Made by a program: the position numbers and the translations under genes. A stretch of DNA of 64,000 nt from assembly GCA_016710935.1 (NCBI GenBank), contig JADJTY010000015.1, positions 124,001-188,000 of the forward strand. The letters run 5' to 3'. The notes below the pieces were generated by a model. That model was given only the letters and a program-made list of their open reading frames with translations. It was not told the DNA's origin and did no database searches. Each line of letters opens with the position of its first letter. Position 1 is the stretch's first letter. Origin of the DNA: Chitinophagaceae bacterium. GTDB lineage: Bacteria; Bacteroidota; Bacteroidia; Chitinophagales; Chitinophagaceae. Positions 34,601 through 44,496 of the stretch are shown here, in pieces.

Positions 34601-37600
34601 TTACTGTTAAATTTGTGAATGACTGCGGTTCTGGTCCTGCTTCAAATGCCATTATTTTTCCTGCCGCAGCTTTGGCGCAAACCATTACCTTTCCGCATAT
34701 ACCAACCGTAACCATGTCGCCCACTGCTAAAGCGGCATTGCAGGCTACCGCCAGTTCATCATTGCCTGTTTTTTATCAGAAAATTAGCGGACCCGGAAAT
34801 ATCATAAACGACACGTTGTTCATCACCGGTGCCGGAACAATTATCGTAAAAGCCTTACAGCCGGGTGATGATGTTTACAGCGCTGCACCATCAGTAAATG
34901 ATACCATAACAGTAATAAAAGGAAACCAGGTTATTATTTTTGACAGCATCCCCGGCCAAATCTTTGATGCCAACAAGATCATACTCACTGCTACTTCTTC
35001 TATGGGTATAGCCGTTAGTTATTCCATCATATCTGGCAGTACATATGCATCTGTCAGTAGTAATCAGATAACCAAAAAAGGAGCAGGCGTAGTTACAGTA
35101 AGAGCTTCGCAAAGTGGCAATGCAAATTATAATCCGGCCACACCGGTTGACAGAACTTTTTGTATAGGTGTAAGAACATTAACACCCATCATTGGTGAAG
35201 CTTCGCCATGCCTGGCTACTTATACTTACCGGACACAAAAAATCCCGGGAGCAATTTTTGTCTGGACATTAAGTGGTGGAGGTATACTTACCACCAATAA
35301 CGACACCGCATGGGTGCAATGGCAAACACCAGGCACACACACAATAACTGTAAAAGCCAACAGCCCATGCGACCCTGTTTATACAAATACCCAAAGCTTA
35401 ACGATCAGTACTTCCAATAATGTACCGGGCGCAGTAAGTACCATGTTGCCGGCTAATAATTCGGTTGATCAGCAATTGCCACTCACTTTATCGTGGATAC
35501 CGGGTAATAATACGGTTAATTATGATCTATACCTGTGGGACTCTACAGCTACCGAACCGGTTATTCCCTATGTTTCTAATATCAACGATATTCAATACAT
35601 CATTCCTAAAAATCCGGGGCTGCCATATAACAGAACTTATAAATGGAAAATAGTAGCAAAAAATCCGTGCGGACTAACTGCCGGACCCATTCAGCAATTC
35701 AGGCTGATACCACTTCCCGACCTGGTGGTGAGTGACGTGCAGGCTCCTGCTACCGCCAACTCCGGGCAAACAATTACCATAAGCTGGAAAGTAACCAATA
35801 TCGGCCCGGGGAAAACCTTACCTGGTGTCACGTGGTCCGATGGTGTGTATTTTGCTTTGGATACCCTTCCGAATGTGGACTTCAGATTCTCGCCCGCCTG
35901 GGATCCAAATTCATGGAGTTCGCTGACTGCAAATGGAAGGCCACTGTTATTGGGCAAAAAAGTAAGGCCTGCAGCTTTAGACAGCGGGCAGTTTTACACA
36001 AACACCATCAACTTTACGCTGCCGCTTAGCTATAACTTCCCGGTATATGTGTATGTGATTGCCGACAACAATTTCGCTCAATACGCTATACTACAGGTAA
36101 GTCGTGCAAATGATACAGCCAGGAAACAAGATCCGATCATGATCAGCCTTTCGCCTACGCCGGATTTCAGAGTGGATTCTGTTTTTGCACCTGCGAGTAC
36201 CTTCTCCGGCAGTACAGTAAATCTTACCTATAAAGTAAAAAATTATGGTGTAGTAACTCCTGCGGGTAGCAACTGGACGGATTCTGTTTTCATGTCGCAG
36301 AACCCGTTATTTAACCGGAACGATGCCATTCTGATCAATGTACCAAAATGGAATGACTCTTATTATCCAAATGCCAGCAGGGCAACTGCATATAATAACA
36401 CACAATTGTTACCCGACAGTTTTTATACCAGGAACCTGCAGGTGGTGATACCCAATTATATTTTCGGCACCTGGTTCATTTATGTAAAAGCCAATGCCAA
36501 TACTGCAAACAATGCTTTTGTTTATGAAGGGGCTTTGAATAATAATAATTTCAACAAGGCGCAGGTGCAGGTATATCTTACACCAACACCCAAACTTACA
36601 GTGAGCACGCTTACACTGCCGGTAACCACAGTCAGCACTACACAGTCTGTTGGTGCCAACTGGAATATTAAGAATGAAGGGTTCAGGGATAATATAGAAA
36701 AAAATAAAGGGCATATTATAACCATGAGTAGCTGCCCTGTTACCTGTGGCCCCGGTGCCCCACCGAACAGTGTCTGCACTGCACCATCTGTTATAAGAGA
36801 CAGTTTGGTTTTTGGTAGCAGCTACTGGATTGACCGGGTTTACCTGAGTACAGATTCTTCAGGATTGAACATTGGCAATGCAACATTGGTAAAAGAAACA
36901 ACACATGGAACACAAAATTCCGGGCTATATACTGAAAGGAATCCCAGTTTTGTAAGTTGCCCCGCAGCAGCTAATGGAAATATCAATGTAACCAATGTTA
37001 TTAATCCCGGTACTGATTTTGCAAAAGCAGAAAACTTTACAATACCGTCGAACCTGCAACCGGGTAACTACTATGTGTATGTTTATACCAACCCGACCAA
37101 AACGGTTTTTGAATATCCCGGTACGCCACAAATAAAACGAAGCACTTTACCCATCATTGTAAACCGGCCCGATGCAGTAGTGCCTTCCGTTTCTGTACCT
37201 GCAAATTCTATTGGCGGAACAACGATTGTTGTTAATTACCAGGTATTGAATAACGGCCCCGGTGCTGTCTTTAACCATATAAGAAGAGACAGGCTTTATA
37301 TAAGCAATTTTTCAAACTTTGACGCCAGTGCCCAACTGGTAGGTACACAAACATTTACTGAAGACCTTCCGGTTGGAACCAACGTGCCCCATACATTCAC
37401 TTATACTTTTTCGCCTGTTACTACCGGCGCAAAGTATTTTTATGTACAAACCAACTACGATAGCTCATTCCGGGAAACAAACTCAGCAAATAATATCAGT
37501 GCATCAGCGGGTACCCTGGTCAGCGCTGCCATTGCTTCCGACCTGGTGGTATCATCTGTAATACCTGCTGATTCGGTGTTTACCATCTACTCATCAAAAA

Positions 37601-40095
37601 TAAAATATACTGTAACCAATAATGGCATTGGCACCACAGCCGGCACCTGGAGGGATAGCCTGTTCATCAGTTGCTCCCCAACTTTTAACCCGGCTACCAG
37701 CTACTATATCGGTAAGCTGGATCAGGCAAGAGCCATTACGACGGGAGGTAATTATACCGATTCAATTAACCTGAATCTCCTCTTCGCATACAATATCAAC
37801 AACTGTTTTCCGCAACAGATGTATTCATCTGCTTACTTCTACGTAAAAACAAATGCCAACAACGGAACCTATGAAGGAAGCAATATCAATAATAATGTTG
37901 GAAGTAGCGGAAACAAAGTATTGGTGAACCCTTTGGTTGACCATATTGTTACCACGGTTGCTGCGCCGGATACTACTACTGTTGGTTTTGCATATCCTGT
38001 AAACTGGCGGATTAAAAATATTGGGTATAACCCAGGATGGCAGTACTATTACAACTATAACGATGCTATTTATTTCTCTACCGATTCTATAGCTGATGCC
38101 AATGATGTAAAAGCAGGGCAATACCTGAAATACCTGGCGTTGAACAGGAACCAGGATAGCTTAGACAGCAAATCGCCATACACACCGGTTTTGCTTACGG
38201 GTGATTATTATGTTTATGTAAAAACAAATACCAGTAACAGTATCCCGGCAGAAAAAATACTCTCCAATAATGTGAATTTTTTACGCAACGCTTCGGGCTT
38301 TGCTAAAAAGATACATGTTATACGTCCGGCACTGGCCGACCTGACAGATTCAATAATAGCTGCCCCTGTATCTGTAGCCACCGGGCAACCCATTACGATC
38401 ATATACAAGATTACCAATAGCGGAACGGGCCTTACCTACCCGGGAACCACCTGGCAAAACCAGCTTTGGCTCTCTGATGATTTTGCTGCTCATCCAAACT
38501 CGGGCGACAGGTTGTTGGCAACCCGAACCAGGACCTCAGCATTGCCCGCCGGCAATTTTTATTATGATACCGTTACGGTTACGATACCGAACAGCACCAT
38601 ACCGGGTAATTATGTATTGATCATAGAGGCCAATTCAAATAATGTGGTGGTAGAATCAAATATCAACAATAACCTTGGCTTTAGTTTAATAACAGTATTC
38701 ACACCGCCACTGGCCGACCTAACAGTAACCAATGTACTAAAACCAGATACGGTTTACCTGGGCTATACCATGGATACTGCAAAATGGGTTATTACAAACG
38801 CTTCCGCTGAGCAGGCAAGGGGCTATACTTCAGATGGCATCTACCTCTCCGCCGGCAATTTGTTTGATTCTACGGCAGTACTGATCGGCATTAAAAATAA
38901 AAATATCAATATGGCTCCGTTGCAGTCAGATACTGTGCGGATGGCTCCGTTGGTAACCGGTGTAGTGGAAGGCAATTATAATCTGTTTGTAAAAACCGAC
39001 CTGCTGAATCAGATCAGTGAACTGGATAAAACTAATAATACTGGTAATTCCGCCACCCCTGTTTATGTAAAAGTGAAAGAGCTGTTGCTGAATGTACCGG
39101 AGTCTGCTACGCTGCAAACGTTAAGCCGTTACTATAAACTAAAGATACCTGATTCATTGCGGGGTTCTACTATTCTGGTTACGTTGAAAACCAACGACTC
39201 GCTGACCATGCGCAATGAAATGTTCATTGGCGGCGGATATGTACCTACAGCTGCACATTATAATTACCGCTTTGAAATACCCAACTATGGCAACCAGCAA
39301 ATTGTAATGACATCAGTTACGGATTCGGTTTACTACATTTTGGCACGTTGCGTTTCTCCCAACCCGTTACTACAGAACATTACCCTAAAAGCGGTGAAAC
39401 TGCCCTTTGCCATCCTGAATGTACATACCAACAGTGGCGGAAACATAGGCAATGTTACTGTCCGTATCAAAGGTTCACTCTTCAGGGACAGCATGGTCGC
39501 TATACTGAGTAAACCGGGAACCACCATTTATGCTTCGGCTGTTTACTTTACAAACAGCACACAGGTATTTGCCACATTTAACCTGCAGGGAAAACCGCTG
39601 GGCATTTATGATGTAACGCTGATGAAACCCGATTCATCAACAGCTATTTTACCAAATGGTTTCTCTGTTGTAGTTGCCAACAATGGCGGAATCATATCAG
39701 GCGGCGGTCCAAATACCGGCGCCGGTAATGGCAATGCACCGGGCTGCGATCCGGGGGCTGCAAGTGGATTGAATTCGCAACTGGTAGTTGAGCTGGTGGT
39801 ACCGGCAAGGGTATTGATCAACCGGCCGGTTGTGATACAGATACACTATAACAACCCAACCAATTTTGATATACCGGCACAATCCAGAACGCTGTACAGC
39901 GAAGCTGGAATGAAAATGGCATTTACAAAAGAAGGCGTTCCAACAGGAACAACATCGCTGTACCTGGAGTTAACAGAACCGGGCGGTCCTCCGGGTATCA
40001 TCAGGGCTGGCGGTAGTGGCACTATTACGGTTCACACGGTGGCACCCAGTCGTCCGCCAGTACCAGACAATTCTGTATTATTTAAATTACAATAA
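31657..40095 (+). CDS. Giant secreted PPC-like/CARDB repeat protein
   Basis: 2812 residues. Signal peptide (MKKILLLLLISLITVTVAGQ). Residues of about 22-840: six PPC-like units introduced by EPNN/EPNG motifs (near 22, 152, 292, 440, 582, 719). About 850-1250: PKD/Ig-like domains; about 1255-1350: an FN3-like domain. About 1354-2480: eight CARDB-type units (LPDLVVSDVQAPATANSGQ, TPDFRVDSVFAPAS, LADLTDSIIAAPVS and so on). It ends with an IPT-like domain and a Gly/Pro-rich end. There is no T9SS tail, which is odd for a protein of this kind; the tail sits two genes downstream. Probably an extracellular adhesin-like or scaffold protein. It leads a three-gene operon with 33 bp to the RHS gene. Confidence 0.9.
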   Translation: MKKILLLLLISLITVTVAGQQSESEPNNTFATADLFDFNDIFTASVGNGDGIDYHRLNYLSSRNFYLLVEATNISGGDAFLKFDMYDGREGAGLIHTRNISNNLNIPDGATVYDTIYLCSQSVDNYFIAFTTNGEFDYQIQWFPVLSYLPENEPNNTSNNANPFAIHTTKEGSLQYTFRGNPTFDLIDWYQSGVLPAGNYNDIKLYLTGVNTNCTAAGTRNISYMVFKSPDLVTPFAQGFIGNTNNVAQYETVVSAIPLSNMQQGDIFYVRLTSNAPFGYTLRYTDLAPFFDPEDNCCIYNAIHLRPDSTVGGNVGDYDYVNDVYIDEFDTYRIILPHAGTVKIFGVAEMFNCGNIDNPALSYEVLDKYGNNLPGGYGNIAGWIGDPPCGDLIRDTIKIRAFQADTFYLRLNAYRDFGDYPIINYNLKYQLIDSVGSDVEPNNDTASAILIDTGQVKKGIVGFKRNYYEQDIFDYYKINIPAEAKATIYLKSTYRGETRTNNSNAYRLGINYINNNYTYYSPSQAYKPILYADSVIYDTIQICPVMPGTAYFRLTGDLFYAPYEYEFSIRYTDTSSWVNDIEPNGNLAQSIPIATNTEKTGRLNYYTDRIGVTLDHYDYYRADMPYDGTIKVYVEAMNMTCANSNGPLVFYLNDPGQHNLITRNIGNLTSVPPGITVYDTITLCSRGDTTMYFLLHSLQLFRYKLRYEITDTSENDIEPNGTFTQAGLIRGSQTKKGHIGYIYNYSSNTYDGYDYYKIAVGDNDSLKLIVQGTNMSCTSAQELTFSLYRGNHSTILTRNIGNVAAVPIGATVYDTIKIAVVTTDTIFIRINAGTQFKYQFTTNALKPTSRFSITGDTTACLGTYIYTAHNITDTGIVYNWSLPVGGGTISHIDSVATVNWITEGNRTVRLTISNGAGTSLPRNLNVIVNGSFPTQVPVAFNFARTLSTNSLPPGATCQWYKNDTLIVGATDSSYYAAAAGSFTVKFVNDCGSGPASNAIIFPAAALAQTITFPHIPTVTMSPTAKAALQATASSSLPVFYQKISGPGNIINDTLFITGAGTIIVKALQPGDDVYSAAPSVNDTITVIKGNQVIIFDSIPGQIFDANKIILTATSSMGIAVSYSIISGSTYASVSSNQITKKGAGVVTVRASQSGNANYNPATPVDRTFCIGVRTLTPIIGEASPCLATYTYRTQKIPGAIFVWTLSGGGILTTNNDTAWVQWQTPGTHTITVKANSPCDPVYTNTQSLTISTSNNVPGAVSTMLPANNSVDQQLPLTLSWIPGNNTVNYDLYLWDSTATEPVIPYVSNINDIQYIIPKNPGLPYNRTYKWKIVAKNPCGLTAGPIQQFRLIPLPDLVVSDVQAPATANSGQTITISWKVTNIGPGKTLPGVTWSDGVYFALDTLPNVDFRFSPAWDPNSWSSLTANGRPLLLGKKVRPAALDSGQFYTNTINFTLPLSYNFPVYVYVIADNNFAQYAILQVSRANDTARKQDPIMISLSPTPDFRVDSVFAPASTFSGSTVNLTYKVKNYGVVTPAGSNWTDSVFMSQNPLFNRNDAILINVPKWNDSYYPNASRATAYNNTQLLPDSFYTRNLQVVIPNYIFGTWFIYVKANANTANNAFVYEGALNNNNFNKAQVQVYLTPTPKLTVSTLTLPVTTVSTTQSVGANWNIKNEGFRDNIEKNKGHIITMSSCPVTCGPGAPPNSVCTAPSVIRDSLVFGSSYWIDRVYLSTDSSGLNIGNATLVKETTHGTQNSGLYTERNPSFVSCPAAANGNINVTNVINPGTDFAKAENFTIPSNLQPGNYYVYVYTNPTKTVFEYPGTPQIKRSTLPIIVNRPDAVVPSVSVPANSIGGTTIVVNYQVLNNGPGAVFNHIRRDRLYISNFSNFDASAQLVGTQTFTEDLPVGTNVPHTFTYTFSPVTTGAKYFYVQTNYDSSFRETNSANNISASAGTLVSAAIASDLVVSSVIPADSVFTIYSSKIKYTVTNNGIGTTAGTWRDSLFISCSPTFNPATSYYIGKLDQARAITTGGNYTDSINLNLLFAYNINNCFPQQMYSSAYFYVKTNANNGTYEGSNINNNVGSSGNKVLVNPLVDHIVTTVAAPDTTTVGFAYPVNWRIKNIGYNPGWQYYYNYNDAIYFSTDSIADANDVKAGQYLKYLALNRNQDSLDSKSPYTPVLLTGDYYVYVKTNTSNSIPAEKILSNNVNFLRNASGFAKKIHVIRPALADLTDSIIAAPVSVATGQPITIIYKITNSGTGLTYPGTTWQNQLWLSDDFAAHPNSGDRLLATRTRTSALPAGNFYYDTVTVTIPNSTIPGNYVLIIEANSNNVVVESNINNNLGFSLITVFTPPLADLTVTNVLKPDTVYLGYTMDTAKWVITNASAEQARGYTSDGIYLSAGNLFDSTAVLIGIKNKNINMAPLQSDTVRMAPLVTGVVEGNYNLFVKTDLLNQISELDKTNNTGNSATPVYVKVKELLLNVPESATLQTLSRYYKLKIPDSLRGSTILVTLKTNDSLTMRNEMFIGGGYVPTAAHYNYRFEIPNYGNQQIVMTSVTDSVYYILARCVSPNPLLQNITLKAVKLPFAILNVHTNSGGNIGNVTVRIKGSLFRDSMVAILSKPGTTIYASAVYFTNSTQVFATFNLQGKPLGIYDVTLMKPDSSTAILPNGFSVVVANNGGIISGGGPNTGAGNGNAPGCDPGAASGLNSQLVVELVVPARVLINRPVVIQIHYNNPTNFDIPAQSRTLYSEAGMKMAFTKEGVPTGTTSLYLELTEPGGPPGIIRAGGSGTITVHTVAPSRPPVPDNSVLFKLQ

Positions 40096-40128
40096 GAGAA
40101 ATTATTTAAACAAAAGAAATTATTCGAT

Positions 40129-43100
40129 ATGAATGCTAGAAAATATTTTTTAAGCTATTTGATAGCAGCCCTGCTGTTTAATTGTGTGATGGTACAGGCG
40201 CAAAACCTGAATAATCCGAATAAAAGAGGTCCACTGGGAACGCAGGTTAATACGATGAGTGGAAATATGTTTATTCCCAGGACAGACATATACATTCCGG
40301 CAAGGGGGTTTGACCTTAATATCAGCTTCTATTACAATAGCTATCTATTAACAGAGAATTATGGCTATGGAAAAGGGTGGGTATTCAATTATAACATCAA
40401 ATACAATAATGATACTACACCTGGTGCCCGGCTGATATTCTGGGGTGACGGTAGGGAAGATAAATATGATTCTATTCCTGGCGGAGGTTACAAATCCCCA
40501 AAAGGCTTCTTCAGTAAACTGGTGCAATACCAGCAAGGTAAATACCTGCTTACACAGCCTGACAGTATCACTTATTTTTTTGACAATGCAGTACACAGGA
40601 AAATTACCAGGATGGAGGAACCCAACGGAAATTACATAAATTTTATTTATACGGATAGCCTGCTTACATCGCTGATGAATGCAACCGGACAGGCAATTAC
40701 TTTTACCTATAATCCCCAGGGTATGCTGGCTACTGTGGTGGATGCTATTGCTACACCATCCCGCTCTTATACATATACCTATGATGCGGCCAATAATCTG
40801 AGGGAAGTTAGAGACCCCTTAGGCAATAAATACAAGTACACTTACCTGATCAATGGGCCAATGAAAACGATTACTGACAAGAACAACAATACCGTTAATA
40901 TTATATACTTCCCCGACTTCAGTACCAGCGAAATAATCGGTTGCAACAAAAGAATCAGTTTTTCATATGATACTACAAGTAAGAAAACAGTAGTAACGGA
41001 TCACTTGTCATCTGGCAATAATCAGGTCACCACTTATACCTACGAGTTAACGAATGACATGCAGTGGGTTACTTCAATGTCAGGTAACTGCTGCGGATTT
41101 AACCAAAAATTTGAGTATGATAATAATGGGAATATTATAAAGCGAACAGATGCTAACGGGAATATATACACTTTTACACATGATGATAAGGGAAATGTTC
41201 TGATTACCACTGACCCATTAGGAAACCAGGTTAAATTTTCCTATACCAGCGAGTTCAATAATGTGAAGACATTTACCGATCCAAGGGGTAAACTCTATAC
41301 CATCAATTATGATACTAAGGGCAATCCCATCCAGCTTATTCAACCCGGGGGGTTGGTTACGGGTTTAGGGTATGCTCCAAACGGTGATTTGATAAGCTTT
41401 ACTGACCCTAAAGGAAATATCCACACTATGGCCTATGATACACATGGGTACCTCTCCCAATTTAACAGACCCTTGGGCATATCGGTAAATTATGTAAACG
41501 ATGCAAGAGGCAATATCGTTTCTTATACAGACGCAAAGGGATTTGTTTACACCGGAGAATATGATCTTCTGAACCGGTTAGTAAAAACAACCAATCCTAA
41601 TAATCAATCTACTTTTCTAACGTACGACGCCGAAAGCAATCTTATTGTACACAAAAATGCAAATGGTCAGCAAACTTTGTTTGCATACGATGCTTCTAAC
41701 AGGGTGGTGGAGATAACAAATGCCAAAGGATATAAGTCAAATATGTCTTATGATGCAATGGACAACCTGCTCACAGCAAAAGATGCAAACGGGAAAACCA
41801 CTACTTATGCTTATGATAAATTAAACCGGCTGATAGCCCTTACCGACGCATTGGGAAATATTGCCCAGTTTGGATATGATAGCAATGGCAACCTGGTTAC
41901 CGCTACTTCCCCTGGCGGTTTAACAATTACGAACACTTATGATAAACTTAATCGCACGATTAGGTCCCAGGATCAACAGGGAATCATCTTTAATCGTGAA
42001 TATGATGCGTCTGGCAACATAATTAGAAGTATAAATGCTACGGGTGCAGTTACAGAGTTCACTTACGATGATCTTAACAGGGTGATTAAAGTGAGAGATG
42101 CGTTAGGCAATTACGTAAATACAACCTACGATAATAACGGGAAGGTGCTGACATTGACCAATCGGAAAAATAAAACAGCAAGCTATGCTTATGATGCATT
42201 GAACAGGATAACTTCCTTCACTGATAACAACGGATCTGTTATTAGCTCAACTTATGATGCCAGTAGTAATTTACTTTCTATAAGGGATCAGAATAACAAT
42301 ACAACAAATTACCAGCGTGATAACCTGAACCGGCAAACACAAATAATTTTTCCTAATGGAAAATATATCGAATATACATATGACAATATTGGAAACATCT
42401 TAACCAATCGCCGTCCTGACGGCTCTGTCATCAGCTATGTGTATGATTCCATCAATCAGCTTATTACTAAAACACTACCAGGTAATAATCAGTTTAACTA
42501 CACATATGATCCAATGAAGAGGCTGCTTACCGCTACCAACAGTTCGGGTGTTGCTGGTTATTCCTATGATGCTTTAGGCAGAAAGATCACAGAATCTGTT
42601 AATGGAAAAATAGTACGGTATAATTATAACACTCCGGCCCGGGAACAGACTACTATTTATCCTGACAGCACCATAGTAATTAAAAAGTTTACAACAAGAG
42701 GCTTGCTTGCTTCTATAGCTAAAGACAGTGGCATAATTGCAAGCTATCAGTATTCACCTGCTAACCAGTTACTGCAAAAGAGTTTTGCCAATGGCGTTAT
42801 TTCTAACCGACAGTTTGATTTTGCCAACAGGCTCAGTACAATCAATACAGCCTCCGGAAATATTCAGAATACTAACTTCTCCTATGATAATGTGGTTAAT
42901 AAGACAGCAATTACAAAAAATAATAACCCTGCAGCTTCAGAACAATTCACTTACGACGATGACAACAGGCTCATCGCTTTTAAAAGAGGTCCTATTGGTG
43001 GTGCTCCATTATCTGAACATGTTTACCAATTCGATGCAGTTGGCAACCGTACTTCAGTTGTTGTAAATGGAAGCACAACAAATTATACCACAAATAATCT

Positions 43101-44496
43101 GAACCAGGTTACCGGCAGCAGTGGCGCCGTGAACATCGCATTTACTTTTGACGACAACGGTAACCTCACATATGACGGGACTTATCATAAAAAATATGAT
43201 GCAGAAAGAAGATTGTTACTGGATTCTATGTCTCCTTCCAATAAAATAGTATATAGTTATGATGCGACGGGAAGAAGGATCAGTAAGATCATTAATGGGT
43301 ACAGTATAAATTATGTCTATGCAGGTTTAACTCAACTACAACAAATAGATGCCGGGGCCGATACCGCATTGAACAGTACGGTTTTTGCCAATTTCTTAAG
43401 GCCGGTATTAATGACAAAAGGAAATAATTCTTTTTATTATCACCAGGATGAAATGAATTCGGTGGAAGCATTAACAACCAGCAATGGTAGCCTGGCAGAA
43501 CGTTACCAATATGATCCTTTTGGTAAGCAAACGATCTTTAACAGTTCCGGGGGAGTGATTCCATCTTCGTTAACCGGTAACCGCTTTGGGTTTACAGGGC
43601 ATGAGAGCGATACTGAAACAAAGACCCTTCATTTCCCGGCAAGGGAGTATTCTCCAGAGACAGGAAATTTTAATCAGCGGGACCCGTTGGGATATTATGC
43701 CGGAATGGGAATGTATCAATATGTAAATAATAATCCTACTAACTATATAGACTTGTTGGGATTAGAGCCTGTGACGGGAAGTGAAACCGTTGACCGGATG
43801 GTTTCCGATGGAAGTAGCGCTACACAAGGTGTAACGGCTATTGCGGATGATTTTCTGGCAGCTAAGGCAAACGAACAAGCAGCAAATATTGCAAAATGGG
43901 AGCAAAATATTGCAGCAAATATGGCTCGCATTAAAGATCTGGCATACAATAAAGGTTATGATCCCTCTCGTATAAACAAAGCCATAGAAGGTTTCAGGAT
44001 GCAGCAACTTATGCTATTGAAAGAACAGTTAAAGCAAAACCAACTTCTGAAAAAATTGAAAAATCTCGGCAGACTGGGACCTATATTAACTACAGTCGAT
44101 TTATGGTGGAAAATTGAAAGATATAGAAGCTATAAAGCTAAATGTCCCGGTAGTGACGAAGACCTGTTGCAACAAAGCCTGATGGTAAAGGATATTGCAT
44201 TTGCTGGTACGGGATTTAATCCCGCCACCTGGATTATTCATTTAGGTGATTTTGCAACTGAAAAAATATTTGATAAATCAGCAAGTAACAAACTCGTTGA
44301 AACCAGCTTTTGGGCAAACAATTGGCTAGAAGCTAATGCGCCATCTGTTTCTACTCCCTTTGGGGATGTAGCGCTGAACCCATTGATAGTTCCCAATTTG
44401 TTAGGTACGGGACTGGGACATTTGGCTGTTGGTGGCAGTTATACTCCAACATCTTCAGATGCGTTTTATGCAAACCCTGTAAATTATATAAAATGA
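40129..44496 (+). CDS. Secreted RHS/YD-repeat protein with unusual C-terminal tail
   Basis: 1455 residues. Signal peptide ending near VQAQ (residue 25). A DUF6531-like start (NTMSGNMFIPRTDIYIPARG) is followed by some 30 YD-type repeats (Y-D-x-x-G-N). The RHS core lies near 1150-1212 (RYQYDPFGKQ, FPAREYSPETGNFNQRDPLG, NNNPTNYIDLLGL). After the core comes a 245-residue tail with an Ala/Gln/Lys-rich helical stretch (about 1240-1320) and a more hydrophobic end. In RHS systems this position holds the variable effector; I do not recognise this one and no immunity-like gene follows. The stop overlaps the next start by 4 bp, so the two are translationally coupled. No T9SS tail. Confidence 0.92.
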   Translation: MNARKYFLSYLIAALLFNCVMVQAQNLNNPNKRGPLGTQVNTMSGNMFIPRTDIYIPARGFDLNISFYYNSYLLTENYGYGKGWVFNYNIKYNNDTTPGARLIFWGDGREDKYDSIPGGGYKSPKGFFSKLVQYQQGKYLLTQPDSITYFFDNAVHRKITRMEEPNGNYINFIYTDSLLTSLMNATGQAITFTYNPQGMLATVVDAIATPSRSYTYTYDAANNLREVRDPLGNKYKYTYLINGPMKTITDKNNNTVNIIYFPDFSTSEIIGCNKRISFSYDTTSKKTVVTDHLSSGNNQVTTYTYELTNDMQWVTSMSGNCCGFNQKFEYDNNGNIIKRTDANGNIYTFTHDDKGNVLITTDPLGNQVKFSYTSEFNNVKTFTDPRGKLYTINYDTKGNPIQLIQPGGLVTGLGYAPNGDLISFTDPKGNIHTMAYDTHGYLSQFNRPLGISVNYVNDARGNIVSYTDAKGFVYTGEYDLLNRLVKTTNPNNQSTFLTYDAESNLIVHKNANGQQTLFAYDASNRVVEITNAKGYKSNMSYDAMDNLLTAKDANGKTTTYAYDKLNRLIALTDALGNIAQFGYDSNGNLVTATSPGGLTITNTYDKLNRTIRSQDQQGIIFNREYDASGNIIRSINATGAVTEFTYDDLNRVIKVRDALGNYVNTTYDNNGKVLTLTNRKNKTASYAYDALNRITSFTDNNGSVISSTYDASSNLLSIRDQNNNTTNYQRDNLNRQTQIIFPNGKYIEYTYDNIGNILTNRRPDGSVISYVYDSINQLITKTLPGNNQFNYTYDPMKRLLTATNSSGVAGYSYDALGRKITESVNGKIVRYNYNTPAREQTTIYPDSTIVIKKFTTRGLLASIAKDSGIIASYQYSPANQLLQKSFANGVISNRQFDFANRLSTINTASGNIQNTNFSYDNVVNKTAITKNNNPAASEQFTYDDDNRLIAFKRGPIGGAPLSEHVYQFDAVGNRTSVVVNGSTTNYTTNNLNQVTGSSGAVNIAFTFDDNGNLTYDGTYHKKYDAERRLLLDSMSPSNKIVYSYDATGRRISKIINGYSINYVYAGLTQLQQIDAGADTALNSTVFANFLRPVLMTKGNNSFYYHQDEMNSVEALTTSNGSLAERYQYDPFGKQTIFNSSGGVIPSSLTGNRFGFTGHESDTETKTLHFPAREYSPETGNFNQRDPLGYYAGMGMYQYVNNNPTNYIDLLGLEPVTGSETVDRMVSDGSSATQGVTAIADDFLAAKANEQAANIAKWEQNIAANMARIKDLAYNKGYDPSRINKAIEGFRMQQLMLLKEQLKQNQLLKKLKNLGRLGPILTTVDLWWKIERYRSYKAKCPGSDEDLLQQSLMVKDIAFAGTGFNPATWIIHLGDFATEKIFDKSASNKLVETSFWANNWLEANAPSVSTPFGDVALNPLIVPNLLGTGLGHLAVGGSYTPTSSDAFYANPVNYIK

